A stretch of 64,000 bases of DNA from contig MCFH01000016.1 of NCBI GenBank assembly GCA_002104945.1, positions 434,001 to 498,000 of the forward strand, given 5' to 3'. Both the position numbers and the translations under genes were made by a program. The notes below the pieces were generated by a model. That model had not been told where the DNA came from. It was given only the letters and a program-made list of their open reading frames with translations, and ran no database searches. Below, piece after piece: positions 53,825 through 64,000 of this stretch (its first letter is position 1; every line of letters begins with the position of its first letter). Origin of the DNA: Piromyces finnis. Lineage: Eukaryota; Neocallimastigomycota; Neocallimastigomycetes; Neocallimastigales; Neocallimastigaceae.

Positions 53825-55169
53825 ACCAGTATTAGCACCATTTATTAAAGCACCACTACCTTGTAATTGGTTTGTGTCATATTCAGTACCAGCTTCAATT
53901 TTTTGAGCTTCTACATTAGCAGCGGTTTCTGGAGTAAGGGCAACCTTATCATATTCAATACCGAATTGTTGACAAGCAGTATTACAAATTTTTTCGGTCC
54001 AATCTAAAATGCCGTATGGGAACATACCCGTTGGTCCATCAATACCTCTTTCAAAATCATCATAAGTAAATTGATAGAGAGGGTTTGCAGCAATATGTAA
54101 ACGAGGTAATTGATAATCCCATAAAACTTCTTCTTCCAAACGAGCTTTGTAACCATCAACTTTTCTTTTCATAGCAACTGGATTGAAAATGTGTTGAACA
54201 ATGTTCTTTAAATGATTTTCAAAATATTCCTTAGTTGTACATTCTGATTGACCATTACAACCAAGTAATTTATTAAGGATAATACCTGGTTCATCACCTT
54301 CATCAGCGTTAAGTGTTTAGAATAGAAGCATTTGTTTTTGTCATTTCATAAAGTCACCTACATTTAATTGACAAGCTCCGTTAAAAGAAACAACAGAAAA
54401 TTTGGCAGCATATATTTTGGATATCAAACTTAAAAGGAGAATATTACACTTGACATTCATTTTTATATTTTAAAAATAAATGGATAATTTTATTGTTGCT
54501 ATTGTTGTTGTTATTTTATTTTATTTTATTATTACTTAATAATTTTATTATTGCCACTCTTTTTTATTTTTCTATATACAATAACAAAAAAAGTAAAGTC
54601 ATTTTTCAGGTACTAATAATTATATGTGTAATTATAGTTAATATATAAAAGTAAATGTGTCACTTAAAAAAAATGTATAAAAAAGATATATTAAAAAAAT
54701 TTTATTCCATTTAAAATTTAAAATTTAAAAATTATAATATATAATAAAGTTTTAAACCTTTAATGTTAATTTAAAATAAATAAAATGATTTTTCAATATA
54801 TTTATCATATATTATGGTAGTCAAGATATTCTATCAAAATTAATTAGGTAAAATGAGTTTCACACAATTATAATAAATAAATCGAAAAAAAAAAGAAGGT
54901 ATTCCGCTGTCATTTTAATCCACTTTTAATATGATTTCTTATAAGAAAAAAGAACGACGTAAAAATTGAAATATAATAACTTTTAATACATAAATAAAAT
55001 ATATATGTATATAACTAAAATATAAAATATTTAATAATAGTATACATTAAATGATATATATGTCGCAATAACATTATAATAGCAAAAAAATATTTCATTT
55101 TTTTTAAAATGCCTGCCAAGCCCTAATAAATTTAATTTTATGAGATTTAGTATAATTTTTTATTTTTCC

Positions 55170-55192
55170 AGGAGGGCAAAATTTGGCCTCCT
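55170..55192. other. G+C-rich near-perfect palindrome
   Basis: The arms AGGAGGGCAAA and TTTGGCCTCCT pair with one mismatch around a single central base. Its composition contrasts strongly with the surrounding DNA. Function unknown. Confidence 0.6.
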
Positions 55193-56605
55193 TCCAACAA
55201 TAAGAAAGGATATGATAAAAATGTACAAAAAAATTTCTTTAAATTTTAAATATATGACTGTTAATATTTATGATATTAAAGGACGCACTAACTAATTGCT
55301 ATTAATTCATATACGAATGCATATATATTTATACATATTCCATAATATTACAAATATTCAACTCTTAATCATACTCTATAAATAAATATAAATACACTTT
55401 TATGTTCATCACATTAACTTTTTTTGTTACTTTTAAAAATGAATTTTGTTTTTTTTTTTTTTTTTAGTAAACTGATAAATTTAATATTATTAAAGGTTTA
55501 TTATTAATAAAATAAAAAGAAAATTTTAAAGTACACATTAATGAAATTTATTCTTCTCTACACCACATAAAAAATTTTATCAAGATAAAATTGTTAAATA
55601 ATAAAATGAATTATTAATATAAAATTAAATTAAAATGCACTAGTGGTTTTATAATTGGTATCTATCTATCCTTGCATTAACATTAGCTTAATAATTTATA
55701 ATTTCATATTTATATTAATACAAATATTGAAACGAATATATAATCTCTCCTCACCATATGTCATAAAAATTGGGTACAGACGTTTTAATAGATTCTGACC
55801 TGTTGCTGGGTATCAAAATTCCAATTCAAGCATTTTTACCAAAAATTAGACATTTTATAAAATTAGTTTTTCTTTTAAAATAGCAATATTAATAATTTTA
55901 ATTGATAGATAAATATCAAGCAACAATACAATTATTAATTAATTATATATAGATCATTAAATAAAAACTATTTAATAAAAACATTATTTTAATGCTATAT
56001 GTAATTTGCTTTAATATATTTTATAATTACTCTTATATTATAAAATTTGTATAAGACATCAAAATTTATTCTACAAATAAAAATATCAGAATACCTTATT
56101 ATTATTGATATATAAAGTAGTTAATGGTTTAACTACTTTATTAACTGGTATTCCTTTTCAAAGGAAATTACAAAAGACCTACAAGTAATAATCTAAAAAC
56201 AAAATACTCTAAACCTAAAATTTCTTTATTAGTAATTTATAACAAAAATATAAATTAAAAAATAATTAAATCACCAACTGGTGAATATAAAATAATCTTA
56301 TATTTTTTTATACATGTTTACATTTCTTTAATAATAAAATGTACATTAAAAAACAAAATGAATATTTATTACTACTACTTTGGTTTAATATTTATAAATA
56401 ATTAAATATGACATATTTCAATATTAAATATTAATTGATATAATGTAATTTAATATTAATACAATAACTACAACATAAAATAAAGTTTAACTTTGCCTAG
56501 CTTCTTTTTACTTGACTTGGTACTATCATTCATTTTTATAGAAAAGTTTATATTGAATTTAATGAATAATAATACAAAAACTAGTAAACTTCAATATTAG
56601 ACTTT

Positions 56606-56704
56606 AATAGTAATAATGAAATATACGTTTTTTAAATATATTATATAATCATAACATTAATAATAGTAATAATGAAATATACATTTTTTAAATATATTAT
56701 ATAA
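56606..56704. repeat. 56-bp tandem duplication
   Basis: Two copies of a unit starting AATAGTAATAATGAAATATA (56606 and 56662), differing by a G/A change and a small indel near the end. Confidence 0.85.
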
Positions 56705-57846
56705 CATTAATATAAGTTTAAATAATTATTATTAATCTATTTATTAATAAAAATATAATAATATCATACAAGTACTAACTTTATTTATATTAAAATATTT
56801 TGTTTTAGATTAATTAAGATAATGAAAAATTGAATAAAACATATATAAATAAGACTTACAATATATTAAATTTATTTAGTAAATCACTATGTGTAATATT
56901 ATTTCTCCTATTCTTCTTTGTTTAGTTATAAAATAAAGTTTACACGATATAATAAAAAATAAATTGATTTTTATATGAAGTTATATTAATTTTCAAATAT
57001 TGTAATTATATTGGTAATACTTTTATATTTAAAATGTTTTATTGATATATGAAATGTTTAGAATTAAGCTTACTTATTTCAATTATTTCAATGGGCTTTT
57101 AAAGAAAAGCTATAGTAAATATAACATATCATTAAAGTATATATGCATTAAAATATAAAACCACTTAACTATTGAAAATATATAATTATATAATATTATA
57201 GTTTTTCTTAAAAGTTTGTTCTGAAAAGTTATAGCCATGATAAATAGTTTAATTTTTTTATGTAATATTATATTAATAAACTCCTATTAAAATTCAGTAT
57301 ATTATTAAACTTATATTCTTCTAATAAAGATAATGGTCACCCATATTTATTAGCTGCTAAACCTTATTTTTTTTTTTTTTTGTAATACTATATTAGTTAA
57401 TATTTAATATATAAATTAATACAATGATATATTAATAATATACAAAAAGAAAATATATTTTATTTAATTCCATATATAATATTAATATTTTTTTAATTAA
57501 TTTAATATATATAATTTAAAAAATTATAAAAATTTTAGATTTATTGTGGTAGGAAGAACCAAGAAAGAAAAAATATATTAGTAATAAATTACTACATAAA
57601 AAATATGAACTTAAAATAATAATTAATTAAAAATTAATATATATCATGCATTAATTCGTTTTATAAAATATTAAATATAAAAAAGAATAATTACTTCTTT
57701 TTTTAAAAAAAAAAAAAATTAGAAAAAAAAATTAAAAAAAAAAATAATAATTAAAAAAAAAAAATAAGGATTTAAGTATATAAAATAATAAAAGAAGAAA
57801 AAAAGGATAAAGGGAAAAAATAAAAAGTATTTAATTTAAAATAAAA

Positions 57847-59830
57847 ATGAATTTTAAATCAAAGATATTCATATTAGGCTTAATTTCCAAAATTTATGCA
57901 GCCAAATTTTCTGTTGTTTCTTTTAACGGTGATTGTAAGTTAAATGCAGGCGGTCAACTTTATGAAATGACAAAAGCTGATGCTAATGTTCCACTTTACA
58001 CTGTAGAAGCACCAGTTGCTCTTAATTCAGAGTAAGTTAAGAAAAAAAATAGTAATATATACAAAAGTATTAAATAATAATTAAAACATATTTTAGGTAT
58101 CATTATATTTGCGGAGAAGTAGAGGATGTCCCACGTAAACTTCAAGAAGAAAATACTCATAATGAGCTTGTTGGTCGTGTTAACACTATAATTGATATGC
58201 CAGAATTTGGATTCCCAAATGCTAAACCATGGACTAGATCTATTGGTAGAACTGAACTTTTTGATCCAAATTATGTTCCAATCGTAGTTATTAATTCAAA
58301 CAAAAACTTTTGGGCTGGGGCTGGTTCAAGTACTAATTTCCAATCTATTAGTTTTATTTTAAAGGACAATGTTTTCACTTTCAATGTAAGTATTCTTTAA
58401 TTAAATTGTTTTATAATAAAATTATACAAGGATTAATTGAAATATGAAATATAAAAATATTATTACAACTATACATACTTAATTACTATTTGCGCTGTAT
58501 TTTAATATAATCTTAGGGTGTTAGTGCAAGTGGTAAAAATTATGATGAAAATAAATTCCAATTCAGAGTTACATTACCAAATGGTGGTATTTACAACAGA
58601 GATGTTTTAAAATTTAGACCAAGTTCATTTGATCCAGTATTTTTCCGTCAAATGCTTTATGGTGATATTGCTCATGCTGTTGGTAATCCAGCTCACGAAT
58701 CTGTAGCTACCCGTGTTTATTTAAGTGATGGTACTCCAATTGGTCTTTATGTTTTACAAGAAGACTGTACTACTGAAAGTTTCATTAGAACTGCATTTTA
58801 TGGTAATCCAGATGGTACTATTAAGCCATACGAAAAATCTGTTATTTATGATTGTGCTACTGGTGCTGATTTTAATGTTGACGATCCAAATTGGTTAGGT
58901 GCATTCAAAAATGATACTGAAGATTTAAAGTCAGAATTATTAGAAATGACTCGTCAAATAAGTATTCTTGATATTAATGATGCTAATGCAATTAAGAATT
59001 TAGATGAAAATTGGCTTGAATTAGATACATTATTAAGAGCTCTTGCTCTTGAATATCTTGCTGGTCATTGGGATTCTTACTGGTTCCTTACCACTAATTT
59101 TGTTACCTATCACCCAGCTGAAGAAACTGAAGGTCCACAATACAGCTGGACCAAATACAAGTACTACTTCATTGACCAAGATTTTGATCAAACTTGGGGT
59201 TCAAATATGAAAGCAACTTTAGATGCTGCTACTTATCCATCTAGACCATACAATGAATACATTAACCAACCAGCTGAATACTGGAAAGCACTTAACGCTG
59301 ATGAACCATTTGAACCAGGTACTCGTGTTATCCTTAATAAATTACTTGGTTGTGATGGTCAACCAGAATGTGCAACTAAGGAATACTTTGAAAATCATTT
59401 AAAGAACATTGTTCAACACATTTTCAATCCAGTTGCTATGAAAAGAAAAGTTGATGGTTACAAAGCTCGTTTATCTGAAGAAGTTTTATGGGATTATCAA
59501 TTACCTCGTTTACATATTGCTGCAAACCCTCTCTATCAATTTACTTATGATGATTTTGAAAGAGGTATTGATGGACCAACTGGTATGTTCCCATACGGTA
59601 TTTTAGATTGGACTGAAAAAATCTGTAGTACTGTTTGTCAACAATTCGGTATTGAATATGATAAGGTTGCCCTTACTCCAGAAACCGCTGCTAATGTAGA
59701 AGCTCAAAAAATTGAAGCTGGTACTGAATATGACACAAACCAATTACAAGGTAGTGGTGCTTTAATAAATGGTGTTAATGCTGGTATGATTGTTTTAGCA
59801 ACTATTATGAGTATCGTTTTATTACTTTAA
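57847..59830 (+). CDS. CotH-domain protein 3, secreted, GPI-anchor-like
   Basis: Three exons (57847-58031, 58097-58385, 58517-59830) encode 595 residues. A signal peptide (MNFKSKIFILGLISKIYA) leads into FSVVSFNGDCKL, MPEFGFPNAKPWTRSIGRTE, LKFRPSSFDPVFFRQMLYGD, then the catalytic-type motifs LEYLAGHWDSYWF (~340) and YFIDQDFDQTWG (~378-384). The C-terminal ~25 residues are hydrophobic (VNAGMIVLATIMSIVLLL) after a small-residue stretch (GSGALING), a likely GPI signal. No dockerin. Intron positions match gene 1. It is the closest intact relative of the CotH pseudogene, which shares its C-terminal third almost residue for residue. Inferred to be a cell-surface atypical kinase-like protein; substrate unknown. 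Confidence 0.93.
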
Positions 59831-60127
59831 ATTAATGAATAAATTAACAGAAATAATTTTTTTTAGTTGACAAATCGACTTATTGATTTTAAGTCATTGT
59901 AAATTTATACACAACATAAAAAATTATTAATATTTTATTAAATATATATATAAGTTAATAATTAATGCTGCAAAAGAAAATTAAAAAATATTAAATCGCA
60001 AAGCATTAATAATATAGAATATAAAGTAGATATTATATTAAAATAATTAAAACAAATTAATATAGAAAAAGAACAACTACAAAAAATTATAATAAATAAA
60101 ATTATATAAAATAAAATAAATATTAAC

Positions 60128-60158
<31 letters not shown>

Positions 60159-60540
60159 AATATGTTGTTTTAAAATTATTTATCATGTGTACTTAAAAAT
60201 AATATTTTTTACTTTTATTAACTATTAAAAAAAGAATATCAAATCATTAAATCAGGTTAACTTTTCAATTAAATAGATTATTTTATCCTTTCGATTTTTA
60301 GTGGCATTATTTTTTTCTTCTTGAAAAAATAATACCACTAAAAATAATATAATAAAAATTATGTTTGAACATTTTATGCTTTAATTTTGTAAAGTAATAC
60401 TGTGTAACATTTTTAAAATGCAGGTTATAATGATCATTTACTACGAATAAAACATTAGTATTTTTTAAATAATAAAACTTTTTATTAATATTATTTACCA
60501 TATATTTTTGAAAATTTAGCATTACATAAACCACGAATTT

Positions 60541-60571
<31 letters not shown>

Positions 60572-60836
60572 GGCTAAAGATAAAAGTGATTTATATTTCA
60601 AATTTAGTATTAAATATTTTATAATAAAAATTCAATTTTAAAAGAAATTTTTTTTTTTTTTTTTTTTTGTGGATTAATTATAAATTAATTATATAATTTT
60701 AAAAAGTTTAAAATTTAAAAAATATATAAGCTACATAATAAAAAATTACTATAAAAAATTATTATCTATTATAATATTTAAAAAAAAAAAAAAAAGTTAT
60801 ATTGTGTGTATATTATTAATAAGGAGACTTTCAAAA
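59831..60836. other. Spacer between CotH gene 3 and DAW1, with a strong hairpin
   Basis: AT-rich, with long T- and A-runs (60127-60160, 60543-60571, 60646-60668) and an inverted repeat at 60295-60344. The DAW1 promoter should lie in the right half. Confidence 0.65.
60295..60344. repeat. Inverted repeat / hairpin
   Basis: The arms TTTTTAGTGGCATTATTTTTT and its near-complement (60324-60344) pair over about 21 bp with one mismatch, separated by a short CTTCTTG loop. It could be a MITE-like relic or a transcript-end hairpin, although it lies ~470 bp past the CotH stop. Confidence 0.75.
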
Positions 60837-62127
60837 ATGAAAAATCGTTATCTTATAAGATATTATCCTCCAAGTATTTATTTATTGATCTTATTAATTA
60901 TATAGATTCTTTTTATAATAAAGTATTCATTATTAATTACATTATTAATTATAAAAATTTTAAACAGCAATATACTATGAATATAAACAGTATAATACCC
61001 TAAAAGTTAAACAAATTGATTGTCTACAATTATATGAAGAGTAGCTTTACCTTTATATTTTATAATAAAATATTTTAAAATAATCTATATATATTCTAAT
61101 TAATAAATATTTATACAATTCTAAATATATAATATGTATATTGTTTATATTATCTTTGAAATATATAGTAAAAATATTGAAAATACTTTTAAATCAATAA
61201 TAAAGTCTGAACCTTTGATTAATAAAAAAAAACAAAATGTTATAAAATATCTATTACAGAGTAATGATTGTTATATATATATATATTAATAAATATGATG
61301 AATTTTATAATAGATATAAATATAAATATGAATAATTATATTTAAGAGTATATTGATGATATTATTTAAATAAAATATTTTATTAATATAGAACTTTTGG
61401 AAAAAAATTTTAATATTAAACCACAACCATTTTATCATTATAAAACTATTATGACGCATTCAATGCCTTTAACAAATTGTATGCTTAATAAAAAAGGAGA
61501 CAAGTAATATTAAATATATATTTAAAGTTCACCTATCTTTTTTATATATCAAAACTCTTTTTTTATGATAGAAAAAGAAAAAAAAAGTTAAAAGACGTGT
61601 TATTTTATCATATTTTTTGATGATATTCAGATTTATTTCAGGAAGTTATGATAGAACATGTAAAATATGGGATACTGAATCAGGAGAAGAATTATTAGCC
61701 CTCTCAGGTCATAAAAATGTGGTTTGTACCATTGCATGGAATTTACCATTTTGGTATATATCATAAAATATATCAAATATTTAAAAGCTTAACATTACAA
61801 TAAAAAATTGTATTAGTATAAAAAAAAAAAAGTGTGGAAACATGAAAACTCTTTATTAAATTAAATAATTCTATTATTTATATATATTAAAATATTTAAT
61901 TTATACGCATATACACTTTATATACTTTTATAAAGTGATAAAATAGCAACAGGATCATTTGATAAAACAGTAAAAGTATGTTTTATATTATTTACAAAAT
62001 AGTAGTAGTTTTAGAAACAGGTTCATTAATCCATAAATTGAAATAAAATACCAGATCAAAAAATAAAAAAATAAAAAAAACTTTCATTTCATTACATTTA
62101 TTAATACAAAATTCAATAATAATTATC

Positions 62128-62165
<38 letters not shown>

Positions 62166-63670
62166 CATTATCTAAAATATCAAAATAATTAAATATTATA
62201 CTATTACTTTATATTTTTAGATATGGAATGCAGAAAATGGGGAATGTTATCATACTCTGAGAGGTCATAGTGGAGAAATTTTATGTGTTACTTTTAATAA
62301 TCAAAGCTCCATGATTGCAACAGGTAGTATGGATTCATTATGTATACTATGGGATGTTAGAAGTGGAGATGAACTATTTAAATTAATGGTAAAATTATAA
62401 AATTTACTATTTTTAAAATTGTTGGTGCACGAATAATTAAACAAAAAAAAAAAAAAACAATAATAAATATTAATATTCCTCTATGCTAATTTTTTTTCTC
62501 TAAAAAAAAAAAGGGACATTCAGAAGAAATTGTTAATGTAGTATTTTCAAAAAATGATTTACTCCTTGCAACCGGTTCATTTGATTCAACTGTTTGTATT
62601 TGGGATACTAAAACCGGAAGGTATATATATATATAATAAAGAATTATCATATTATATATTAACTTGGAAGGAAAAATTAAAATTTTCTTTTAGTACTTTT
62701 AATAATTTAGTAATATTTTTTTATTATAATTATATATATTATTAATTTAGAAATATACATAAACTAATTGGACATCATAGAGAAATATCCTCAATACAAT
62801 TTTCTTCATATTCAAATAAACTTTTAACATCATCCTTGGATGGAACTGTAAAAATATGGGATGTATTAACAGGCTCATGTATTTCAACATTAACGTATTA
62901 TCCCGTATTAAAAAATAAAATCATTATATTAAACTTTCCTTTTTCAAATTACATTTATTAATTATACTATTTAATATATTTAATATGTAAATCTCTCATC
63001 ATTAAAATTTATGTAAAAAATTTACTGATATTTATTCACGGAACTACTAGTGATCATACAGATGAAGTATTAGATGCCTCTTTTAGTTTATCTGGAAAAT
63101 ATATTGTAACTGCTTCAGCAGATAAAACAGCCATATTGTATAATGCAACAACATATGATAAAATAACTGAATTTAAAGAACATGAGAATGAAATAACAAA
63201 AGTAAATTTTCTCATTCATTATATTTTAAATTATACTTAATACATACATTATATTATATAATTCAAACAATAATAAATAGAAAAATCGTTTGATATTAAT
63301 ATATTTATATACAAAAAAAGGTTATGTTTAATCCTCAAGGAACACTTATTATAACAGCAAGTAGAGATAAAACTATTAAAATATGGGATATAGAAACAAA
63401 AAAATGCATTCAAACATTTTCAGAATTTCAAAATGATGTATTTTCATGTTCATTTAACTATTATGGAGATATAATTATAACAGGTAAAAATTTTTTAATA
63501 TCAGAATAGGTTAACCTTTCATATATATGACTCTAATATATATTATATTAATGTATATGTTGAGAAAAAAAAAATTGTTAAAATATATCCAAATATATAT
63601 TTTTATTTTTCTTCTATTTATAGGATCAAAAGATAATAATTGTAATATTTATAAGCAGGTTCAAGCATAA
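60837..63670 (+). CDS. DAW1: Dynein axonemal assembly WD40 protein (DAW1/WDR69/ODA16-type)
   Basis: Twelve phase-consistent exons encode 418 residues: 60837-60873, 60968-61040, 61169-61260, 61392-61503, 61631-61753, 61936-61975, 62221-62388, 62514-62620, 62751-62894, 63051-63201, 63321-63483, 63624-63670. The start is fixed by [12 protein letters not shown], which matches the family's conserved N terminus (a short RYYPPG-type motif), then [18 protein letters not shown]. Eight WD40 repeats follow: [95 protein letters not shown] and a last [12 protein letters not shown]. Its length is close to the ~415 residues of animal DAW1. The family is an adaptor that loads outer-arm dynein onto intraflagellar transport, so here it should serve the zoospore flagella. 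Introns interrupt it heavily; an AAT microsatellite lies in the intron before exon 7. Confidence 0.95.
62128..62163. repeat. (AAT)n microsatellite in a DAW1 intron
   Basis: About 12 tandem ATA units inside the intron between DAW1 exons 6 and 7. Confidence 0.9.
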
Positions 63671-64000
63671 TAAATAAGAAGTTCTTAATAGTAATATAAA
63701 GAAAAGATTTAAGATAATATTGAATATAAAATATAGATGAAAATCATTTAAATTATGGTTTTGTGTTTTATGTTTTATATATTTTTAAAGCAATTAAATT
63801 ATAAAATTCAATAAAAAAATTTTTTTCCTACTTAAACTTTATAATATTTTGACAATATTTCAAATTTTGCTATTTTTTATTAGATTTATACTTAATTTCT
63901 ATATATATATTTGTTAATTGAAAATTTTCTTTAATCACCCTAACTCCTTATATATATTAATATTTCAAATTTCAAATATTTGTTAAATTTTTACAAAAAA
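63671..64000. other. 3' flank of DAW1, no gene seen
   Basis: AT-rich DNA to the window end. AATAAA occurs within ATTCAATAAAAAA at about 63808-63820, a possible polyadenylation signal. Confidence 0.5.

Larger units (their letters stand above)
53050..54460 (-). pseudogene. CotH pseudogene, internally deleted and interrupted by a LINE
   Basis: An inverted relative of CotH gene 3. The former start codon is at 54460 and the former stop at 53050-53052. Exon-1 sequence (signal peptide and FSVVSFNG) breaks up after a 4-base loss that shifts the frame. Roughly 1.3 kb corresponding to gene 3 positions ~57990-59285, including both introns and the HWDSYW and DFDQTWG motifs, is missing; sequence resumes at LNADE. 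The C-terminal third (54320-53825) remains very similar to gene 3. Nine codons' worth of the hydrophobic tail is separated from the rest by a LINE insertion at 53095-53813, between the duplicated ACAATCAT target. It cannot encode a working CotH protein. Confidence 0.92.
54461..57846. other. Long AT-rich intergenic region
   Basis: Divergent spacer between the CotH pseudogene (minus) and CotH gene 3 (plus). It contains one conspicuous G+C-rich imperfect palindrome (55170-55192) and a 56-bp tandem duplication (56606-56704). No gene was seen. Confidence 0.6.

Overview
This window is extremely AT-rich eukaryotic nuclear DNA with intron-rich genes (small GT..AG introns, donors mostly GTAAAT/GTAAGT/GTATAT). 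It almost certainly comes from an anaerobic gut fungus (Neocallimastigomycota: the Piromyces, Neocallimastix, Anaeromyces, Orpinomyces group). The evidence is a GH74 xyloglucanase ending in three fungal CBM10-type dockerins, a cluster of CotH-domain surface proteins, fungal Zn2Cys6 regulators, Asn-rich low-complexity proteins, and a DAW1-type flagellar dynein-assembly gene, which fits a fungus with flagellated zoospores. No rRNA, tRNA or CRISPR array was recognised. All exon models below were built by hand from splice signals, reading-frame phase and remembered family patterns.

Layout. 1-2466: intergenic DNA. 2684-5110 (-): dynamin-like GTPase whose stop codon abuts a 220-bp microsatellite. 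9085-14000 (+): coatomer beta-prime (COPB2/Sec27) in 20 exons. 14772-16517 (-): a tetraspanin with a very large second extracellular loop. 19680-25598 (-): a complete LINE (non-LTR) retrotransposon with a 15-bp target-site duplication, poly(A) tail, intact 1516-residue endonuclease/RT ORF and tandem monomers at its 5' end. 26139-29326 (-): secreted GH74 + 3 dockerins (cellulosomal xyloglucanase). 31664-34293 (+): coiled-coil/BAR-like protein with a Met/Asn-rich tail. 36057-38892 and 41924-45152 (both -): two paralogous Zn2Cys6 transcription factors, the first carrying an apparent 1-bp frameshift. 46939-59830: CotH cluster of three intact genes (+) and one inverted, internally deleted pseudogene (-) that has been hit by a 5'-truncated copy of the same LINE. 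60837-63670 (+): DAW1/WDR69 orthologue in 12 exons.

How it fits together. Housekeeping trafficking genes (coatomer, dynamin-like, tetraspanin) sit beside genes tied to this lifestyle: plant cell-wall degradation through the fungal cellulosome (GH74-dockerin), GPI-anchor-like CotH surface proteins, and zoospore motility (DAW1). The LINE is the main mobile force: one full-length copy, one 5'-truncated copy and one probable short relic. Intergenic spacers are mostly homopolymer runs, microsatellites and short tandem duplications.
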